From positions 1-41,528 of the forward strand of contig JAUIKE010000060.1 in NCBI GenBank assembly GCA_030430845.1: DNA of 41,528 bases, in the 5' to 3' direction. Numbering within the stretch: position 1 is the first letter of the stretch; each line of letters starts with the position of its first letter. This DNA is from Bacteroidia bacterium (GTDB taxonomy: Bacteria > Bacteroidota > Bacteroidia > Chitinophagales > Saprospiraceae). Shown here in pieces: positions 27,174 through 35,072 of this stretch. The notes beneath the pieces were generated by a model. That model was not told where the DNA came from and ran no database searches. It worked only from the letters and a program-made list of their open reading frames with translations. A program made the position numbers and the translations under genes.

Positions 27174-27218
27174 TTGGTAATATGTAAAAAGGCCGAAGCC
27201 TTTCTACATATTACCAAT
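27174..27218. repeat. Inverted repeat between obgE and the kinase-RapZ gene
   Basis: ATTGGTAATATGTA.AAAGGC and GCCTTT.TACATATTACCAAT pair around CGAA with one mismatch. Read leftwards it lies 9 bases beyond the obgE stop and about 23 bases before the next ATG. It could terminate obgE or be a leader hairpin. Its core TTCGGCCTTTTT is shared with 25551-25562. Confidence 0.75.
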
Positions 27219-27227
27219 ACTTTTTAT

Positions 27228-28235
27228 TTAATTGATGCTTTTATGTTCATTGATGGTTTTCCAAAGCAAGTCTTTCAGTTCGGTAATACCGTCTTGTGCC
27301 ACGGAAGAAATGAAAATATGAGGAATCCCTTCAGGCAGATCCTTTTCTATCCAGCCTTTTATTTCCTCATCGATAAGATCACATTTGGTTATGGCCAAAA
27401 CCCTGGGTTTATCCAGCAATTCGGGATTATACATATTGAGTTCATTCAACAGGATTTGATATTCCTTTTTGATATCATCCGTATCTGCGGGGATCATGAA
27501 CAGTAAAGTAGCATTGCGCTCAATATGCCTGAGAAATCGATGACCGAGGCCTTTACCTTCATGTGCTTTTTCAATGATCCCGGGAATGTCCGCAATGACG
27601 AATGAGCGTCCGTCCCGGTATTGAACCATCCCTAAATTCGGCACCAGTGTCGTAAAGGGGTAACTGGCAATTTTGGGTTTGGCAGCAGATATGACCGACA
27701 GAAAAGTTGACTTCCCTGCGTTGGGGAAACCGACCAAACCGACATCCGCCAATACTTTAAGCTCGAGTATTTTCCATTCTTCGCGGCCTGGTTCACCCGG
27801 CTGTGCATAACGGGGTGCCTGATTAGTAGCCGTTTTAAAATGAGAATTTCCCAGGCCTCCTCTTCCTCCAGGAGTAAGAATTCGCTCCTCGCCGTCTTCC
27901 GTTATTTCGAAATGAACTTCTTCTGTTTCGGCATCTTTGGCTACTGTACCCAGAGGAACCTCCAGGATAATGTCTTGCCCGTCTGCACCGTGGCGATTAT
28001 TGCCAGATCCGCTCTCTCCTCGTTCGGCTATTACGTGTTTTCGGTATTTCAAGCCCAGTAGGGTCCAAACATTTCGATTTCCACGGAGGATGATATGTCC
28101 ACCTCGGCCTCCATCTCCACCGTCGGGGCCTCCCCTGGGGTTACTTTTTTCACGCAAAAAATGAGCAGAACCGGCTCCTCCCGCACCTGATCGGCAACAT
28201 ATCTTCACGTAATCAATAAAATTCTGTTCTGCCAT
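27228..28235 (-). CDS. obgE: Obg-family GTPase ObgE/CgtA
   Basis: 335 residues. The Obg fold (1-158) has the glycine-rich [14 protein letters not shown] and [14 protein letters not shown] segments. The GTPase domain follows with the P-loop GFPNAGKST, the DIPGII switch and TKCD. There is no C-terminal OCT domain, as in several Bacteroidota. It assists late large-subunit ribosome assembly and stress control in the cytosol. A minus-strand -7-like box TAATTTTG (28263-28270) lies just upstream. The next gene downstream is the kinase-RapZ fusion, and adk is upstream behind its own terminator. Confidence 0.97.
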   Translation of the reverse strand: MAEQNFIDYVKICCRSGAGGAGSAHFLREKSNPRGGPDGGDGGRGGHIILRGNRNVWTLLGLKYRKHVIAERGESGSGNNRHGADGQDIILEVPLGTVAKDAETEEVHFEITEDGEERILTPGGRGGLGNSHFKTATNQAPRYAQPGEPGREEWKILELKVLADVGLVGFPNAGKSTFLSVISAAKPKIASYPFTTLVPNLGMVQYRDGRSFVIADIPGIIEKAHEGKGLGHRFLRHIERNATLLFMIPADTDDIKKEYQILLNELNMYNPELLDKPRVLAITKCDLIDEEIKGWIEKDLPEGIPHIFISSVAQDGITELKDLLWKTINEHKSIN

Positions 28236-28262
28236 ATTCTTTTAACTTCGTTTTTGGATGGA

Positions 28263-28270
28263 CAAAATTA
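28263..28270 (-). promoter_or_regulatory. -7 box TAATTTTG for obgE
   Basis: Minus-strand TAATTTTG fits TAnnTTTG and lies 27 bases before the obgE ATG. It directly follows the adk terminator, so obgE may have its own promoter. Confidence 0.4.
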
Positions 28271-28275
28271 AAAAA

Positions 28276-28316
28276 AAAGGCTGACTCCTCCGTTCAGAGC
28301 AGAGAAGTCAGCCTTT
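28276..28316 (-). terminator. Terminator of adk
   Basis: AAAGGCTGACT (28276-28286) pairs with AGTCAGCCTTT (28306-28316). On the minus strand a run of U follows the stem. The stem sequence is shared with the rplY terminator. Confidence 0.9.
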
Positions 28317-28334
28317 AATTTTTTCTAAAAGCTT

Positions 28335-28907
28335 TTAGAGCTTATCAACACTGGCGCAAAGCCTGTCGAATATTTCTTCGATGGAGCCCACTCCGTCTAC
28401 TTTCTCAGCTTTATCTTGCTTACCATAATAATCAAAAACAGGCGAGGTTTCGCTCTTGTATACGTCAATCCGGTTTTGAATGATGGTTTCATCCAAATCA
28501 TCGGCGCGACCGGAGGTTTTGCCTCTTTCCAATATTCGCTTGATGATCTCTTCATCAGGAACATCCAGCATTAACAGGGCCGAAATTGCCGTATCTTTTT
28601 CTGCCATTAGCTTGTCTAGTGCCTCTGACTGAGCGATGGTTCTGGGAAACCCATCAAAAATATACCCTTGTACATCGGGATTAGCCTCCACTTTATTTCT
28701 GAGCATACCGACGGTCACCTCATCAGGCACCAGTTCACCTTTTTCAATATAACTTTTAGCTTCTTTTCCCAAAGGAGTATCGTTTCCCATCTCGTACCGA
28801 AAGAGGTCTCCGGTAGAAATGTGTAGCAAATTATACTTTTCAACTAATTTTGCAGCTTGTGTTCCCTTACCGGAACCAGGAGGGCCAAACAGGATCAAAT
28901 TAACCAT
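28335..28907 (-). CDS. adk: Adenylate kinase
   Basis: 190 residues from the ATG at 28907 (MVNLILFGPPGSGKGTQAAK); the longer in-frame start at 28970 lacks family similarity. The P-loop GPPGSGKGTQ, the NMP-binding ISTGDLFR, DGFPRTIAQSEAL and the LID region RGKTSGRADD are all present. The LID is short, without the zinc-finger insertion. It converts ATP and AMP to two ADP in the cytosol. Confidence 0.97.
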   Translation of the reverse strand: MVNLILFGPPGSGKGTQAAKLVEKYNLLHISTGDLFRYEMGNDTPLGKEAKSYIEKGELVPDEVTVGMLRNKVEANPDVQGYIFDGFPRTIAQSEALDKLMAEKDTAISALLMLDVPDEEIIKRILERGKTSGRADDLDETIIQNRIDVYKSETSPVFDYYGKQDKAEKVDGVGSIEEIFDRLCASVDKL

Positions 28908-29071
28908 CTGATGTGATTCGTTTTTTATTATAAAAATGCTGTGGTTAGAGCTGGCCGGATAGGCGCTCAAAAATAAGAAGGGAAATCTATTTGGCCAAAT
29001 ATTATAAGGGAGTGATTAAAAATATATATGCTCCAGTTCGTTTCAGTAGAACAAAAGTGTCTATATTTTAC

Positions 29072-29575
29072 TTAGTGAGCTACCACATCCCGGGCAGTCG
29101 AAATTTTGGGCGCCCAGTACGAAGAAGTAGTAATATTATCGATCACTACACCTCTGGAAGTACTGTGGATGACCTTTATGCCATCGGGATCATTGGCATA
29201 AACCAGAGAGACGTGGAAGACTCTTCCTAAAGGCGAACGCCGGTAAAAGATCAAATCCCCCGGCTTGACATCCTTAACCCGAATGCTCCTACCTTGTTTT
29301 TCCTGTAGCCGGGAACTCGGAGAAAGCTCAATCCCGTATTTTTTCATTACAAAATAGGTAAAGCCGGAGCAATCGAATCCTTTTCTGGGATCTCGGCCGG
29401 CATAAGTATATTTGGTTCCCTTATAATTGTCCGCATAGTCAACAATATCCATTCGCAGCGCATATTCTTTGCTTTCCTTTTCGTCCGTTCCGCTACCGGT
29501 TTTGGTGAGCATACTACATTGAGAAAAGGACAAAAGGAACAATAAAAGTCCAAGAGGGGATTGAAGGATCTTCAT
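29072..29575 (-). CDS. Small NlpC/P60-family lipoprotein (endopeptidase Spr-like)
   Basis: About 167 residues from the ATG at 29575; a TTG two codons earlier is also possible. The signal ends in LSFSQC, a lipobox. A single NlpC/P60 domain follows with YKGTKYTYAGRDPRKGFDCS (catalytic Cys about 69), KPGDLIFYRR, FHVSLVY (His about 121) and IKVIHSTSRGV (His about 137). There is no SH3b domain, unlike the larger homologue at 13041-14267. It should cleave peptidoglycan cross-links or stem peptides in the periplasm. It lies between the nitrilase-family gene and adk on the same strand. Confidence 0.92.
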   Translation of the reverse strand: MKILQSPLGLLLFLLSFSQCSMLTKTGSGTDEKESKEYALRMDIVDYADNYKGTKYTYAGRDPRKGFDCSGFTYFVMKKYGIELSPSSRLQEKQGRSIRVKDVKPGDLIFYRRSPLGRVFHVSLVYANDPDGIKVIHSTSRGVVIDNITTSSYWAPKISTARDVVAH

Positions 29576-29654
29576 ACTCAATTAAATTAGCCAGTAAGTT
29601 TAAATCGGTTTATAGAACTGATATAAATTTATGAGCGCAGAATGTTACAAGTCC

Positions 29655-30443
29655 CTAAGCTTTTGTTAAAGATCTTTTAATGTCAAAAGCATCCTGATCT
29701 TTTAGATAAGGCAGCTTTTTGCGAAAGGCCTGTTGGGCGTCATAATTTAAGCTTAAGGTGTTAATCTGTTCAATGCCGGTAGCTCTGTAGATGAGCTCTC
29801 CTGCGTAATCTACAACGCAGGAATCACCTGAATAGGTATAATTATTTTCATCTTTTCCAACCCTATTTACGCCGATGACGTAGGACTGATTTTCGATGGC
29901 TCTGGCCTGCAAGAGCGTTTTCCAGGCTTCAATTCGGGCAACCGGCCAGCTGGCTACATACAGCAATAAATCGTACCCCTGTGTATTTCGGCTCCATACG
30001 GGAAAGCGCAGGTCATAACAGATCATGGGGCAAACTTTCCACCCCTTGAGTTCGAAGATCCGAACTGATTGACCGGCCGTATATGGTTTGTCTTCTCCTG
30101 CCAGACCAAATAAATGAGCTTTATCGTAATATTGAAACTGCCCATTGGGAGGCATCCAGATCAGGCGATTGTAGTATGCCCCACCTTCTTCTATAACTAT
30201 ACTTCCTGTAACGACGGCCTGCTTTTCCTGAGCTTTTGAACGCATCCAATCGATTGTCTGGGGGGCCTGGTAAGCGACCCTTTCAGGATGCATGGTGAAG
30301 CCGGTAGAAAACATTTCAGGCAGAACGATCAGGTCTACTTCTTTCGATTCGGATTGTAAAAAAGTATCAAAATGCTGGAGGTTGGCTAAACTGTCCTCCC
30401 ATTTTAAATCGGCTTGGATGGTAGAAATGCGCAAAGTTTGCAT
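29655..30443 (-). CDS. Nitrilase-superfamily omega-amidase (YafV/Nit2-like)
   Basis: 262 residues from the ATG at 30443 (MQTLRISTIQADLKWEDS); the in-frame ATG at 30491 would extend into a hairpin. The Glu-Lys-Cys triad is visible as Glu43 in VLPEMFSTGF, Lys108 in YDKAHLFG and Cys142 in PMICYDLRFP. The MFSTGF and LFGLAGE motifs place it with the YafV/omega-amidase branch, which hydrolyses 2-oxoglutaramate and 2-oxosuccinamate in metabolite repair. No signal peptide; cytosolic. Confidence 0.92.
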   Translation of the reverse strand: MQTLRISTIQADLKWEDSLANLQHFDTFLQSESKEVDLIVLPEMFSTGFTMHPERVAYQAPQTIDWMRSKAQEKQAVVTGSIVIEEGGAYYNRLIWMPPNGQFQYYDKAHLFGLAGEDKPYTAGQSVRIFELKGWKVCPMICYDLRFPVWSRNTQGYDLLLYVASWPVARIEAWKTLLQARAIENQSYVIGVNRVGKDENNYTYSGDSCVVDYAGELIYRATGIEQINTLSLNYDAQQAFRKKLPYLKDQDAFDIKRSLTKA

Positions 30444-30488
30444 AGTTGAAAATGGATTTTCAAGGCTTAGAACTGTGGAACGAAAATT

Positions 30489-30540
30489 CATTTAGCAATG
30501 AATGGTTGGCTGCCGGTCGGCAGCTAACTATTGCTAAATG
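30489..30540. repeat. Inverted repeat upstream of the amidase gene
   Basis: CATTTAGCAAT (30489-30499) pairs with ATTGCTAAATG (30530-30540), and GTTGGCTGCC pairs with GGCAGCTAAC (one mismatch) inside. It lies about 45 bases before the probable ATG at 30443 and about 50 bases after the rplY terminator. Confidence 0.75.
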
Positions 30541-30591
30541 AAATAGAAGTTGTTTAAAGTTATCGTACTTAGTCAAAGCAGGAAGATAAAA

Positions 30592-30636
30592 AAAAAGGCT
30601 GACTCGACCGTCTAAAACGGATGAGTCAGCCTTTTT
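30592..30636 (-). terminator. Terminator of rplY
   Basis: AAAAAGGCTGACTC and GAGTCAGCCTTTTT form a perfect 14-bp stem with a U-run in the minus direction, 23 bases beyond the rplY stop. The loop contains a further small pairing (CCGT/ACGG). Confidence 0.92.
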
Positions 30637-30658
30637 AAAATATAATTGAATAAAATGT

Positions 30659-31297
30659 TTATTCTTCTCCGCCTTCTTCTTCTCCTTCTTCCCCTTCATC
30701 TGCACCTTCGGCTCCACCTGCTTTTTCAGCAGCAGAAGCAGCAGAACGCATAGAACGAGGAATTTCAACCGTTGCAACCGGTGTACCAGGAGCCTGCATG
30801 ATCTCGATGCCTTCTTTTGCCTGGATATCTCTTACCCGGATGGATTGCCCCATCTCCAGCTTGGAAACATTCAGTTCCAGAACGTCTACCATGTATTCCG
30901 GCGTAGTCTTAATCTTTATCCGGCGAACATTTTGCTGAAGCTTACCTCCCAGTTTAACACCTGGAGAGGCTCCCACAAAGCGCACGGGCACTTGAAGTTT
31001 AATAGGATGTCCTTCCACCAAACGCAGAAAGTCGATGTGTACTACACTATCTGTTACAGGATGAAACTGAATATCTTTCAGTATACATTCAACAGTTTGG
31101 CCATTCACTTCTACCTTAGCTACCTTAAATTCGGGAGTATAAACCAAGGATTTGACCTGAGCTTGAGTTGTTGTAAAATGAACAACCTCATTACCTCCAT
31201 ATAATACACAAGGGATCAGTCCCTCTTTACGGGCAGCTCTGGCCCATTTTTTGCCCAACTTCTCGCGGGCTTCACCTTTTATTGTTATGTATTTCAT
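30659..31297 (-). CDS. rplY: 50S ribosomal protein L25 / general stress protein Ctc
   Basis: 212 residues from the ATG at 31297 (MKYITIKGEAREKLGKKWAR). The N-terminal 5S-rRNA-binding L25 domain has RKEGLIPCVLYGGNE and HIDFLRL. The C-terminal TL5/Ctc beta domain (about 98-185) contains GVKLGGKLQQNVRRIKI. The tail is acidic and glycine-rich (GEEGEEEGGEE), which is common in this phylum. It binds 5S rRNA in the large ribosomal subunit. A -7 box TATCTTTG (31345-31352) gives a leader of about 40 bases. Confidence 0.95.
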   Translation of the reverse strand: MKYITIKGEAREKLGKKWARAARKEGLIPCVLYGGNEVVHFTTTQAQVKSLVYTPEFKVAKVEVNGQTVECILKDIQFHPVTDSVVHIDFLRLVEGHPIKLQVPVRFVGASPGVKLGGKLQQNVRRIKIKTTPEYMVDVLELNVSKLEMGQSIRVRDIQAKEGIEIMQAPGTPVATVEIPRSMRSAASAAEKAGGAEGADEGEEGEEEGGEE

Positions 31298-31344
31298 GTT
31301 GTTATACTTTAGTACTAAAAATGTACATATCATCTAACGGACCG

Positions 31345-31352
31345 CAAAGATA
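31345..31352 (-). promoter_or_regulatory. -7 box TATCTTTG for rplY
   Basis: Minus-strand match to TAnnTTTG, 48 bases upstream of the rplY ATG. No -33 TTG stands out at the usual spacing. Confidence 0.45.
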
Positions 31353-31450
31353 AGGAAATAAATGAAAGGAAACTATTGTATCGCAAAAAAATAAGGGATA
31401 AAAGAGGGTTGACAAAACTGGCTATTCAACTAGTCCTTGATTTTCAATTA

Positions 31451-31502
31451 GTTGTTCGTTGCTAGTTGTCCGTTTAAACGTGGGCAACTGACAACGAACA
31501 AC
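31451..31502. repeat. Imperfect 20-bp inverted repeat downstream of prs
   Basis: GTTGTTCGTTGCTAGTTGTC (31451-31470) pairs with the reverse complement of 31483-31502 with a few mismatches, around CGTTTAAACG. The GTTCGTTG/CAACGAAC motif recurs within each arm. It lies about 75 bases beyond the prs stop and may help to end that transcript. Confidence 0.6.
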
Positions 31503-31577
31503 GAACAGCAAAAGCTGAATAATTGAAAGGCAAGGCTTTATAAATTACCTTTCGAAAATTCGGGATACCTCCTGTTT

Positions 31578-32516
31578 TTAGCCTTCGATAAAAAGTGCAG
31601 AAATGGAACGATGTTCGTGGGTATTCCTGATGGCCCGTGCAAACAGTTTCGCCGTTGAGAGCACTTTGATTTTGGACGATTTTTGTTTCAAAGGAATCGT
31701 GTCGCAAACCAGGACTTCGTCGAGGCTGGATTTTTCAATATTCTCATAAGCATTGCCAGAAAGTACGGGGTGTGTGCATAAAGCTCTGACACTTTTAGCA
31801 CCCTTTTCCAGTATCACGGTTGCAGCGCGGGTCAGGGTGCCGGCTGTATCTACCAGGTCATCTACGAGGATGACATCTGCGCCTTCAACATCACCGATGA
31901 CCGTCATCTTTGACACGACATTAGCTTTCTGGCGTTGTTTATCACAGATCACGAGGCTGCGGCCAAAGTGTTTGGCATATACGCGGGCTCTTTTCACGCC
32001 TCCGACATCCGGGGAGGCAAAGGTTACGTTTGAAAGATCCTGTTCTTGCAAATAAGGGATATAGATAGCTTCACTTTTCAGATGGTCCACGGGGATATCA
32101 AAAAAGCCCTGTATTTGTGGGGCATGGAAATCCAGCGTCATAACCCTGTCGGCACCAGCTGCCTGCAGCAGATTAGCGATCAGTTTGGCAGAGATGGGTA
32201 CACGAGGCTTATCTTTTCTATCTTGTCGGGCGTAACCGAAGTAGGGAATGACGGCCGTAATATAACCGGCTGAGGCCCGTCGGGCCGCATCGATCATCAG
32301 TAGCAGTTCCATTAAGTTCTCAGCGGGAGGATAAGTAGACTGAACAAAAAACACATAACCGCCTCTGACTGACTCGTTGATGACCGGCTGCATTTCACCG
32401 TCGCTGAAACGATTCACCTTGATATCGCCCAGATCATCTCCGTAGAAGTCAGCGATCTTTTCAGCAAGGTAAGTAGAATTGGTTCCTGAAAATAGTTTTA
32501 CCTCAACCATTTGCAT
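31578..32516 (-). CDS. prs: Ribose-phosphate pyrophosphokinase
   Basis: 312 residues; ATG at 32516, with a second in-frame ATG at 32510. Family signatures are INRFSDGEM-like VNRFSDGEMQPVINESVRG, PYFGYARQDRKD, VMTLDFHAPQIQGFFDIPVD, DVGGVKRA and the PRPP-binding VILVDDLVDTAGTLTRAA. It makes PRPP from ribose-5-phosphate and ATP for nucleotide, His and Trp synthesis. It is followed by rplY, an order seen in many bacteria. A TACCTTTG box lies at 32587-32594. Confidence 0.97.
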   Translation of the reverse strand: MQMVEVKLFSGTNSTYLAEKIADFYGDDLGDIKVNRFSDGEMQPVINESVRGGYVFFVQSTYPPAENLMELLLMIDAARRASAGYITAVIPYFGYARQDRKDKPRVPISAKLIANLLQAAGADRVMTLDFHAPQIQGFFDIPVDHLKSEAIYIPYLQEQDLSNVTFASPDVGGVKRARVYAKHFGRSLVICDKQRQKANVVSKMTVIGDVEGADVILVDDLVDTAGTLTRAATVILEKGAKSVRALCTHPVLSGNAYENIEKSSLDEVLVCDTIPLKQKSSKIKVLSTAKLFARAIRNTHEHRSISALFIEG

Positions 32517-32586
32517 GGGTTATTGAATATTTAATCAATGACAAAAATGGATTATTGCAGAGAATTGGGTTTTGGATCACTCCTGA

Positions 32587-32594
32587 CAAAGGTA
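32587..32594 (-). promoter_or_regulatory. -7 box TACCTTTG for prs
   Basis: Minus-strand TACCTTTG, about 70 bases upstream of prs, identical to the box at 34590-34597 before the polyprenyl synthase gene. Confidence 0.4.
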
Positions 32595-32736
32595 AAAAGA
32601 TTTAGAGACCTTCATCCTTAAATTGATGATTTTATCTCGAAATATGTTAACGGGTAATCAAGTGTGCTAAAGAGCCGGGGCAAAATCAAAATTTTTGTGA
32701 TTAGCCGATAATTAAGCTCCCTTAGTCGATAGCATT

Positions 32737-32766
32737 TACTTTTGCCTTTTTCAAGCTTTATTTTTG
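32737..32766 (+). promoter_or_regulatory. Two candidate -7 boxes for the NfeD-like gene
   Basis: TACTTTTG (32737-32744) and TATTTTTG (32759-32766) both fit TAnnTTTG and lie 105-135 bases before the ATG at 32871. The rest of the 354-base gap between the divergent prs and NfeD-like genes shows nothing I recognise. Confidence 0.35.
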
Positions 32767-32870
32767 CATAAAAGCATTTTAGACCATTTTTTGCCGTAAC
32801 AACAACAAAGAATTGCTTATGCATCTGTAAAACAACTACCCTAAACACAAAACACGAACTTTTATCAACT

Positions 32871-33524
32871 ATGCATGTATACTTATTTGCAGGCTGGTGG
32901 AAATCTCTGAGCATTGATCTACACATATTTCTGAGTATTTCAGTAGTTTTTTCTACGCTACTCATTATTCTCTATATACTCAGTTATTTCAAAATTGAAG
33001 CGGAAATAGATACCTCCGCTGACTACGGCAGGGAACGGTCTAAGTTTCTGAGTTCAAAATTCGTCATTGCATTTTTTACGCTGTTCGGATGGTCAGGCTC
33101 CTTACTTTCTTATCTATGGGACCAACTTAGTTTGACATTTCTTTACAGCTTTATTATAGGAGCCGCAGGCGCTTTATTTTTCCGTTGGTTGAGCGGCAGC
33201 AGTTCGAGTAAAAAACATTTCCGCATTGAAAAAGCCTTATCCAGTACAGGGAAAGTACTCAGTTCAATCCCTCCACATCGTAACGGCTTTGGAAAGGTAC
33301 ACCTTAATCTAAGTGAAGCGCCTTATGAAATAGATGCTGTAACTGCCGGGCAGGAAGTACCCAGAGGAGCCTCGATCAGGGTTGTAGAAATCCTGGATGA
33401 AAAAATAGTATTGGTAGAGCCCATTATAGGAACAGGTAAGAAATATCGACGCAGTTTTGAGGCGAAGGCCACCCGCTCTGCGCCTCATTTTCACCCGAAA
33501 AATTCTAAACCTAAAAAAGAATAA
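32871..33524 (+). CDS. Membrane protein with C-terminal OB-fold (NfeD/YqiJ-like)
   Basis: 217 residues. Three hydrophobic segments (about 15-42, 63-84 and 87-105) precede a cytosolic soluble domain. The C-terminal part, from about residue 120, has the pattern of an NfeD-type OB-fold: GKVLSSIPPHRNGFGKVHLN, AVTAGQEVPRGASIRVVEIL and IVLVEPI. NfeD-like proteins usually partner flotillin-type scaffolds, but no flotillin gene is in the window. The gene faces convergently into the polyprenyl synthase gene through a shared inverted repeat. The function is not assigned beyond this fold. Confidence 0.7.
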   Translation: MHVYLFAGWWKSLSIDLHIFLSISVVFSTLLIILYILSYFKIEAEIDTSADYGRERSKFLSSKFVIAFFTLFGWSGSLLSYLWDQLSLTFLYSFIIGAAGALFFRWLSGSSSSKKHFRIEKALSSTGKVLSSIPPHRNGFGKVHLNLSEAPYEIDAVTAGQEVPRGASIRVVEILDEKIVLVEPIIGTGKKYRRSFEAKATRSAPHFHPKNSKPKKE

Positions 33525-33580
33525 AAATAAAAGAGAGCGGGAAACCTGAAGAGGTTTCCCGCTCTCTTTTATTTTTATTC
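33519..33580. terminator. Bidirectional terminator, perfect 29-bp inverted repeat
   Basis: Arms 33519-33547 and 33552-33580 are exact reverse complements around GAAG. The outer part is A/T-rich on both sides, giving a U-run in both directions. It overlaps the last codons and stop of the plus-strand gene and ends one base from the stop of the minus-strand gene. Confidence 0.93.
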
Positions 33581-33581
33581 T

Positions 33582-34556
33582 TTATTTTTTTCGATCTGTC
33601 ACAAAAGTAACGAGATCTTCCATGGATTGCCGGGTTTCGGAATAAGGAAAAGTGTGCAGGATATCGAAAGCCTCTTTTCGCAGATCGTACATTGCTTTTT
33701 CGGCATATTCCAGCCCGCCGCTTTTTCTGACAAAATCAATTACTTCTCTGACTTTATCGGGCTGGTCGCTGTGCCGTCGAATGGTATTAATGACCTGTCT
33801 TTTTTCAGAGCGGCTCGCTTTTTCCAGGGCATATATCAGGGGGAGGGTCATTTTTTTCTCTTTGATATCGATCCCGAGAGGCTTTCCTACATCATCTGTG
33901 CCATAATCAAAAAGATCGTCTCTGATTTGGAAAGCCAAGCCTATTTTTTCACCAAACAAGCGCATTTTTTCAATCAGTTCCTCATCTTGGGTCGTGGAAG
34001 AGGCTCCCGCCCGGCAGGCAGAAGCAATTAAAGAAGCTGTTTTTTGGCGAATGATCTCATAGTAAACCGGCTCTTTAATATCTAGTCTTCTGGCCTTTTC
34101 CACCTGTAGCAATTCGCCTTCCGCCATCGCCTGAGTAGCATCTGATACAATTTCCAGCATGCGATATTGCTTGTTTTGCAGGGCCAGTAACATGCCTTTC
34201 GAAAACAGGAAATCGCCTACCAAAACGGCGATCTTATTTTTCCAAAGTGCATTGATGGAAAAGAAGCCCCGGCGGGTATTCGCTTCATCTACTACATCAT
34301 CATGAACCAGGGTCGCTGTATGTAATAATTCTACCAGCGAAGCCGCTATAAAAGTAGGTTCCTTAATTTCTCCACATAACTTCGCAGCCAAAAAAACGAA
34401 CATAGGCCGAACCTGTTTGCCTTTGCGACGAACAATGTAGTAGGTGATCTTGTCTAACAGCGGTACATTACTACTCATAGAAGCACGAAAGTGGCCTTCA
34501 AACTTCTTCAATTCTGCTTCTATCGGGGATTTGATCGTATTCAACGATTTGACCAT
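33582..34556 (-). CDS. Polyprenyl diphosphate synthase (octaprenyl/heptaprenyl type)
   Basis: 324 residues. The first Asp-rich motif is LVHDDVVDEANTRRG and the second is FQIRDDLFDYGTDDVGKPLG, with GKQVRPMFVFLAAKL upstream and DIKEKKMTLPLIYAL downstream. This is a trans-type long-chain prenyl synthase that elongates farnesyl diphosphate with IPP to make a quinone side chain, here probably menaquinone. Chain length cannot be told from sequence alone. A TACCTTTG box (34590-34597) lies 34 bases upstream of the ATG. Confidence 0.93.
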   Translation of the reverse strand: MVKSLNTIKSPIEAELKKFEGHFRASMSSNVPLLDKITYYIVRRKGKQVRPMFVFLAAKLCGEIKEPTFIAASLVELLHTATLVHDDVVDEANTRRGFFSINALWKNKIAVLVGDFLFSKGMLLALQNKQYRMLEIVSDATQAMAEGELLQVEKARRLDIKEPVYYEIIRQKTASLIASACRAGASSTTQDEELIEKMRLFGEKIGLAFQIRDDLFDYGTDDVGKPLGIDIKEKKMTLPLIYALEKASRSEKRQVINTIRRHSDQPDKVREVIDFVRKSGGLEYAEKAMYDLRKEAFDILHTFPYSETRQSMEDLVTFVTDRKK

Positions 34557-34589
34557 ATAGCTCGGTTTTATTTATATTAGCTGCTTTTC

Positions 34590-34597
34590 CAAAGGTA
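34590..34597 (-). promoter_or_regulatory. -7 box TACCTTTG for the polyprenyl synthase gene
   Basis: Minus-strand match to TAnnTTTG at a plausible distance from the ATG at 34556. No clear -33 TTG. Confidence 0.4.
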
Positions 34598-34599
34598 CA

Positions 34600-34865
34600 A
34601 AACTTTGTGATTTGGCCACCGGACTCAAGAATCCCAGCAGGGCTATTAAGTCCTGAAAGCCCAAGAGCCTCGGAGAGGTGAAATACCTGCCTGCCGGCGA
34701 GGCAGGTCGGTATTTCGCTCCTCCCATACGGGCCACATGGCTGGAGCTTTTTGTTGACATAGAACTTAACAGCCCACCCGCAGGAGCTCCTTACAATGCT
34801 AACAAATCCAACTGTTAGTCCATCTACCTTCCCCGACCACCGAAGTCTTGACGTAGGTGGTTACC
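34600..34865. repeat. GC-richer intergenic segment with palindromes, possible dispersed repeat
   Basis: In the 516-base gap 34557-35072 this stretch stands out from its AT-rich surroundings. It contains a hairpin at 34680-34716 (GAAATACC...GGTATTTC with CTGCC/GGCAG inside) and a second pairing, CCACC/GGTGG, near 34840-34861. A 62-codon minus-strand frame (34572-34760) covers part of it but has no protein-like features. No tRNA fold is seen. The remaining 34866-35072 is AT-rich and empty. Confidence 0.45.
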
Positions 34866-35072
34866 TTCTACCTAACATATAAACATCTAATTAAAACAAA
34901 GTTCAAATCTTTTTAAATTTTTTGAAAGCAAATATTTATATTCCCTTTCACTTTAATGTTTGCGTTTAACAAATTAAATAGCTAAATTAGGATAAACACC
35001 TAAGTATTTGTTTATCAACACAATAGTTAATCCACTATCCAGGTCCTGAATCCAAATTATTAACCCTAATAG

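Noticed and set aside
34572..34760. 62-codon minus-strand frame
   Set aside because: Runs through a palindrome and a -7 box and has no protein-like features; more likely part of a non-coding repeat.
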